DNA of 64,000 nt from CAITWD01 sp963727285 (GTDB lineage Bacteria > Actinomycetota > Thermoleophilia > Miltoncostaeales > Miltoncostaeaceae). The stretch is taken from the NCBI GenBank assembly GCA_963727285.1, contig CAVSFF010000009.1, positions 1,178,001-1,242,000 of the forward strand, in the 5' to 3' direction. Of the stretch, positions 60,713 to 64,000 are shown in pieces. The position numbers and the translations under genes are program-made. Within the stretch, counting starts at the first letter, position 1; each line of letters starts with the position of its first letter. Under the pieces are notes generated by a model. The model worked only from the letters and a program-made list of their open reading frames with translations, was not told where the DNA came from and ran no database searches.

Positions 60713-61885
60713 CTACGGCCTGACGGCTCCGTCCGGCGCGGCGCCCATCGCCGACAGTGACGTGATCTGGACGACTGTCCCGGTGTGCGGCGCGTGGATC
60801 ATGCGGCCGCCGCCGATATACATGCCGACGTGGCTCTCGCCGCCGAAGAAGACGAGGTCCCCGGGCTGCAGTTGATTCAGCGGGACGTGCGGAAAGGCGT
60901 TCCACTCGGCCACGGTGTAGTGCGGGACATACTTGCCGATCTGCTTGTAGGCGTAATACATCAGCCCCGAGCAGTCAAAGCCGGACGGTGACGCGCCGCC
61001 CCAGACGTACGGGACGCCGAGATACCGTTCGGCGACCGAGACGGCCGCGGCGTTTCCCGCGCCCGAGGGAAGTGTTGCGCCGGACCCCGATCCGCCGGAG
61101 CTTCCGCCGCCGGATGTCCCCCCGCCCGAGTTGCCTCCGCCGGACGATTGCGTCCCTGACGAAGCGCTCACCGCAACCGGAGCCACGGCCTGCGTGCGTT
61201 GTGTGCTGAGCACCTGCCGGCGTTGGAGCGCGGCGGTCCGGGCCTCGGCCGCCGCCTGGGCGTTAATGGCCGCCCGCAGCCCGGCCTGGGCATGAGTGAG
61301 CACCTGCTGTTGCGTGCTGAGCAGGGCGACGACCGTCGCTCGTTGCGCGGCGGCTGCGGCAACCTGGGTCTTGGCCGACTGTTCGGCGGCAACGAGCCCG
61401 GCCCGGGCCTGGGTGAGGTGGATGAGGCTGCTGCGGACGCCGCTGACTGCGGCGGCGTCCTCTTTGCCGACGTGCTGGAGCATGTCCATCGTGTCGGTGA
61501 CCGACGTGATGTTGCCGGTCGACAGCAGGACCTGGATCGCGTCCGGCTGCGGGCTGGCGTAGACCTGGCGCAGGCGCGCCGCGAGCATCGCCTTCGATGC
61601 CGACAGCCGCTTGGTGTTCGACGTGATGGCGGCGGAGTTGGCGGCGATCTGGTGCCGGGCGTTCTGGAGCCGCCACATGGCGCCGTCGTAGTTGTTGGTG
61701 GCGGACTCGGCTTGGGTGTTGATGCTGTTGAGCTGGTTCTGCAGCTGGGCGATCTGAGCCCGCTCGCCGGTGAGCGACGACGGCTGCCCGAGGGTCGCCA
61801 CCGGGATCATCAAACCAAGGCCGAGACTTGCAATGCCTACCAGTGCGGCGTGTCGCCGGGTGATGCGGGCGCGATCTGTTCGGAT
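60713..61885 (-). CDS. Secreted NlpC/P60 peptidoglycan endopeptidase with coiled coil and an apparent ATC start
   Basis: 390 residues. A signal peptide (RTDRARITRRH basic region, then ALVGIASLGLGLMIPVATLG) is followed by a long coiled coil rich in Ala/Gln (about 40-240), a Gly/Ser linker of about 30 residues, and an NlpC/P60 domain: YLGVPYVWGGASPSGFDCSG with the catalytic Cys, GDLVFFGGESHVGMYIGGG with the catalytic His, and MIHAPHTG. The ribosome site AAGGAG lies eight bases before an ATC (61885-61883) that gives an ideal signal peptide; no ATG, GTG or TTG fits. The first ATG downstream (61810) would lose the basic region. RipA-like role in cell separation is inferred. Confidence 0.85.
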   Translation of the reverse strand: MRTDRARITRRHAALVGIASLGLGLMIPVATLGQPSSLTGERAQIAQLQNQLNSINTQAESATNNYDGAMWRLQNARHQIAANSAAITSNTKRLSASKAMLAARLRQVYASPQPDAIQVLLSTGNITSVTDTMDMLQHVGKEDAAAVSGVRSSLIHLTQARAGLVAAEQSAKTQVAAAAAQRATVVALLSTQQQVLTHAQAGLRAAINAQAAAEARTAALQRRQVLSTQRTQAVAPVAVSASSGTQSSGGGNSGGGTSGGGSSGGSGSGATLPSGAGNAAAVSVAERYLGVPYVWGGASPSGFDCSGLMYYAYKQIGKYVPHYTVAEWNAFPHVPLNQLQPGDLVFFGGESHVGMYIGGGRMIHAPHTGTVVQITSLSAMGAAPDGAVRP

Positions 61886-62240
61886 CTGCGCGGCTCCTTG
61901 ATTGGGGCCGGGGCGGGGCCGCCGAGACGACCATCGCGGACGACCGTAGCAAGGCGCACCCGAGGGTCAAGCGCGCCTCAAGGTGCATTGGAGCAGTCTT
62001 CGCGGCGTCAGGCCAAAGCCCTCTGTCGAGACACCTACGTTGGCGCGCCGGGACCCGAAGTGCGAGATGCACTGCCTCGCGGGGGATCTCGTGCGCGGCC
62101 CAGCCGCCCCGGGGGGCGCAAGACTGAGCGATCGCGAGTGGCTGGCGGGCGCATACTAAGATCACGTGAAGGCGAGTGTTCTGTGACGTGGATACGAGAC
62201 GGCGGGCATTCCGGCCGGACCGGTCGGATTGGTCACAAGG
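61886..62240. other. Intergenic region upstream of the NlpC/P60 gene
   Basis: 355 bases with no convincing gene. It contains the promoter described at 61943-61970. I looked for a c-di-AMP (ydaO) riboswitch, which often precedes cell-wall hydrolases in actinobacteria, and did not find its conserved elements. Confidence 0.5.
61943..61970 (-). promoter_or_regulatory. Sigma-70 promoter for the NlpC/P60 gene
   Basis: On the minus strand TTGACC (61970-61965), a 16-base spacer, then TACGGT (61948-61943). It points toward the NlpC/P60 start 58 bases further on. Confidence 0.5.
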
Positions 62241-62591
62241 TCATCCCGTGAGGCACCTGGCGACCACGCCGATCAGCGTGCGTCCCGTTTGCCTCGGGTA
62301 GCGCAGATAGACGCGAGTTGCTCTCCCGACGGACGTGCCGGCGGCAGGTAGCGTCGACACGACGGGCAGCGCGGTCGCCACCGTGCGGGTCATCGGCGCT
62401 GTGCCCTCGCTCGTCACAGGTTCGGGATATGGACTGAGGCCTGCGCACGCGATGGTTTGGGAAGCGGGCCCGAGGCCCGCCCCGACCACGTTGGGAACGA
62501 CTATCTGCCGCGTGCCGGTTGAGGTGGTTCCGCAGGCAGACAGCACGAGCGCCGCGGCGATTGCGAGTGCAACAACGACAGCACGAAGCAC
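62241..62591 (-). CDS. Small PASTA-like lipoprotein
   Basis: 116 residues with a signal peptide ending in lipobox LVLSAC, then VVPNVVGAGLGPASQTIACAG, which opens like a PASTA domain (VPNVVG), and LPAAGTSVGRATRVYLRY, which closes like one. Only one such unit is present. PASTA domains bind peptidoglycan fragments; here the role may be envelope-linked. The start is GTG 62591, with weak ribosome-site support. Confidence 0.65.
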   Translation of the reverse strand: MLRAVVVALAIAAALVLSACGTTSTGTRQIVVPNVVGAGLGPASQTIACAGLSPYPEPVTSEGTAPMTRTVATALPVVSTLPAAGTSVGRATRVYLRYPRQTGRTLIGVVARCLTG

Positions 62592-62771
62592 TTCGTCATT
62601 CCGATCGTCGGAGCGGCATGACGCCCACGCAATTGTACTTCCGACCGGGGGCTGTACGGCGGGGAGTCGCCGAAATCGGGATCTCCTTCACGGCGGGTTC
62701 GAACTGGACGCGCGCGCAGCAGCACGCCCCGACCGTATCGATGAGCCCCATCGCTACGATCAGCGTGGATA

Positions 62772-62843
62772 TGGGCAGTACTGGGATCGAACCAGTGACC
62801 CCTCGCGTGTGAAGCGAGTGCTCTCCCGCTGAGCTAACTGCCC
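62772..62843 (-). tRNA. tRNA-Val(CAC)
   Basis: 72 bases folding as a full cloverleaf: acceptor GGGCAGT/ACTGCCC, D-arm GCTC/GAGC, anticodon stem CTCGC/GCGAG with loop TTCACAC (anticodon CAC, valine GUG), T-arm ACTGG/CCAGT with loop TTCGATC. The discriminator is A, and CCA is not encoded. Confidence 0.95.
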
Positions 62844-62933
62844 GGGAGCTGACGTGGCCGGCCCGATCGGCTGGCCGCCGCGCAGCCACACGATACTGCC
62901 ATAAACGGAAACTCGGCGGTGACCGAAACGGCC

Positions 62934-63557
62934 CTAGCCGAGGTCGACTTCGTCGATGCCGCCCGGGTACGTCTCGTCTTTGCGCAGGAGCGCCGGAATC
63001 GTGCGGGCGATGATCTCGAGGTCGAGCCGCAGACTCCAATTGTCGACGTAGTGCACATCGATCACGATCCGCTGTGACCACGGCAGCGTGGAACGTCCAC
63101 TGATCTGGGCGAGCCCCGTGATACCCGGACGCGCGCGCAGGCGACGGCGCTGTTCGGGCGTGTAGCGCTCGACCTGGTCGCGCAGGGTCGGGCGCGGGCC
63201 GACGATGCTCATGTCGCCGATCAGCACATTGAGCAACTGCGGGAGCTCGTCGAGCGACAGCGCCCGCAAGCGCGCTCCGAGCGGGGTGATCCGGGGGTCG
63301 CCGGCATCGTTGTGCAGGCCGGCACCGATGAACTCCGCCCCGTCGACCATCGTGCGGAACTTGAACACCCGGAACTCACGTCCGTCGAGCCCGACGCGGG
63401 TCTGACGGTAGAACGCGGGCCCCGGGGAATCGCGCCGGATGAGGATCGCGATGATCACCAGCACCGGCGCCAGCAGGATGAGCGCCGGCACGGTGATCAG
63501 CAGGTCGAACGCGCGCTTGGCGCGCCCGCCGACGGGCTCAGGGAAGGACGGACTCAA
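62934..63557 (-). CDS. Exopolysaccharide-type sugar-1-phosphate transferase (undecaprenyl-phosphate priming enzyme)
   Basis: 207 residues of the bacterial sugar transferase family (WbaP/PglC class). One N-terminal membrane helix (ALILLAPVLVIIAILIRR) is followed by FYRQTRVGLDGREFRVFKFRTM, a signature catalytic region, LSLDELPQLLNVLIGDMSIVGPRP and GITGLAQISGR. It transfers a sugar phosphate to the lipid carrier to start polysaccharide assembly. TTG 63557 is used because it overlaps the glycosyltransferase stop and leaves the usual short cytoplasmic lead. The sugar is unknown. Confidence 0.88.
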   Translation of the reverse strand: MSPSFPEPVGGRAKRAFDLLITVPALILLAPVLVIIAILIRRDSPGPAFYRQTRVGLDGREFRVFKFRTMVDGAEFIGAGLHNDAGDPRITPLGARLRALSLDELPQLLNVLIGDMSIVGPRPTLRDQVERYTPEQRRRLRARPGITGLAQISGRSTLPWSQRIVIDVHYVDNWSLRLDLEIIARTIPALLRKDETYPGGIDEVDLG

Positions 63558-64000
63558 CGACCTGCACGAAGCGCGCCGCGAGCTCGCGGCGATCGTGGTG
63601 GGCGTGGACGTAGTCGATGCCCGCGGCGCCCATGCGGCGCGCCTCGTCGCGGTCGTCGGCAAGCGCGGTGATCGCGTCGGCAAGGGCCGCGGCGTCTTCT
63701 GCGGGGGTCACGATGCCGCAGCCCGCCGTGCGGATTGCGCGCGCTGCCTCCCCGTCGGGGATCGCTGCGAGGATTGGTCGGCCGGCACCCATGTAGTCGA
63801 ACAGCTTATTCGGCATCGCACCGCCGAACAGCGGCGCATCTTGGTACGTGAGCAGGCACGCGTCGGCTCGGGCGAGCCATGACGGCACGTCGCGTTTTGG
63901 AATGGGCCCCGAAAAGCTGACATTGGCCACGCCCAGTTCGGCCGCACGGTCGATCAGATCCTGCTTGCGGTCGCCGTCGCCGACAAGCGCGATGTGGATG
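63538..64000 (-). CDS. Glycosyltransferase (GT4-like), N-terminus beyond the window
   Basis: The visible C-terminal about 153 residues include the Rossmann-type IALVGDGDRKQDLIDRA, FSGPIPKRDVPSWLARADACL and the donor-binding GGAMPNKLFDYMGAGRPILAA, typical of GT-B family 4 enzymes. The frame is open to base 64000, so the start lies further along. It is co-transcribed with the sugar transferase, which starts inside its end. Confidence 0.85.
   Translation of the reverse strand, partial: IHIALVGDGDRKQDLIDRAAELGVANVSFSGPIPKRDVPSWLARADACLLTYQDAPLFGGAMPNKLFDYMGAGRPILAAIPDGEAARAIRTAGCGIVTPAEDAAALADAITALADDRDEARRMGAAGIDYVHAHHDRRELAARFVQVVESVLP

Noticed and set aside
61886..62240. Possible c-di-AMP (ydaO/yuaA) riboswitch before the NlpC/P60 gene
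   Set aside because: The context is right, but the conserved elements of the motif could not be found on the minus strand, and a good promoter lies only 58 bases from the start, leaving no room for the aptamer downstream of it.

Overview
The window is about 64 kb of GC-rich, densely packed chromosomal DNA. An acyl-CoA carboxylase beta-epsilon-alpha cluster, a cydABDC operon, a recR-ask-asd block and two sigma-70 genes point to Actinomycetota. The gene content is most like the deep-branching Thermoleophilia/Solirubrobacterales, but that placement is inference. Almost everything is core metabolism or housekeeping. There is no CRISPR array, prophage or defence island, and the only mobile DNA is one IS481-type relic.

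Layout. 1-3.4 kb: cell-envelope genes (partial LCP ligase, FmdB zinc ribbon, polysaccharide deacetylase, YbhN-like membrane protein). 3.4-9 kb: phosphate acquisition (pstB, a single-chain PstC-PstA permease, pstS, an orphan PhoP-like regulator) with PHO-box-like direct repeats before all three transcription units. 9-13.6 kb: primary sigma factor, FolE2, plsY-pgsA, an ACT protein and peptide deformylase. 13.5-15.2 kb: an IS481 relic that fused to its neighbours, then a hypothetical gene, moaE and moaD. 15.4-20 kb: acyl-CoA carboxylase and a second sigma factor. 20-26 kb: universal stress protein, sucDC, an aminotransferase and two paralogous alpha/beta hydrolases. 26.4-32.8 kb: cydABDC and a thioesterase. 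32.8-38.8 kb: mdh, icd and a class-E-like succinate dehydrogenase (sdhA, sdhB, CCG protein). 38.9-45.4 kb: unknown genes, zwf, asd, ask, recR, ybaB. 45.5-47.6 kb: dnaX and a long SRP RNA. 47.7-53 kb: two DUF4234 proteins and an iron-type ABC importer. 52.9-56.7 kb: a molybdate uptake locus with its HTH regulator. 56.7-60.6 kb: a VOC dioxygenase-like gene with MarR and two operators, a membrane protein, moaA and a GAP-family protein. 60.7-64 kb: an NlpC/P60 hydrolase, a small lipoprotein, tRNA-Val and a polysaccharide-synthesis pair.

Functional links. The pst genes and response regulator form a Pho regulon. sucCD, mdh, icd and sdhABE supply much of the TCA cycle, and cytochrome bd serves as a high-affinity terminal oxidase. 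modABC, moaA, moaD and moaE together support molybdenum cofactor synthesis.

Data quality. Four otherwise well-conserved genes (pstB, moaE, one hydrolase, modC) each carry one frame break of +1 type. Two genes (recR and the NlpC/P60 hydrolase) have an ATC codon where the start is expected. Either the assembly carries small errors or the strain has unusual features. No convincing wholly new system was found. The most notable items are the PstC-PstA fusion with its PHO boxes, the long SRP RNA, the twin MarR operators, the small ORF coupled to cydA and the structured moaA leader.
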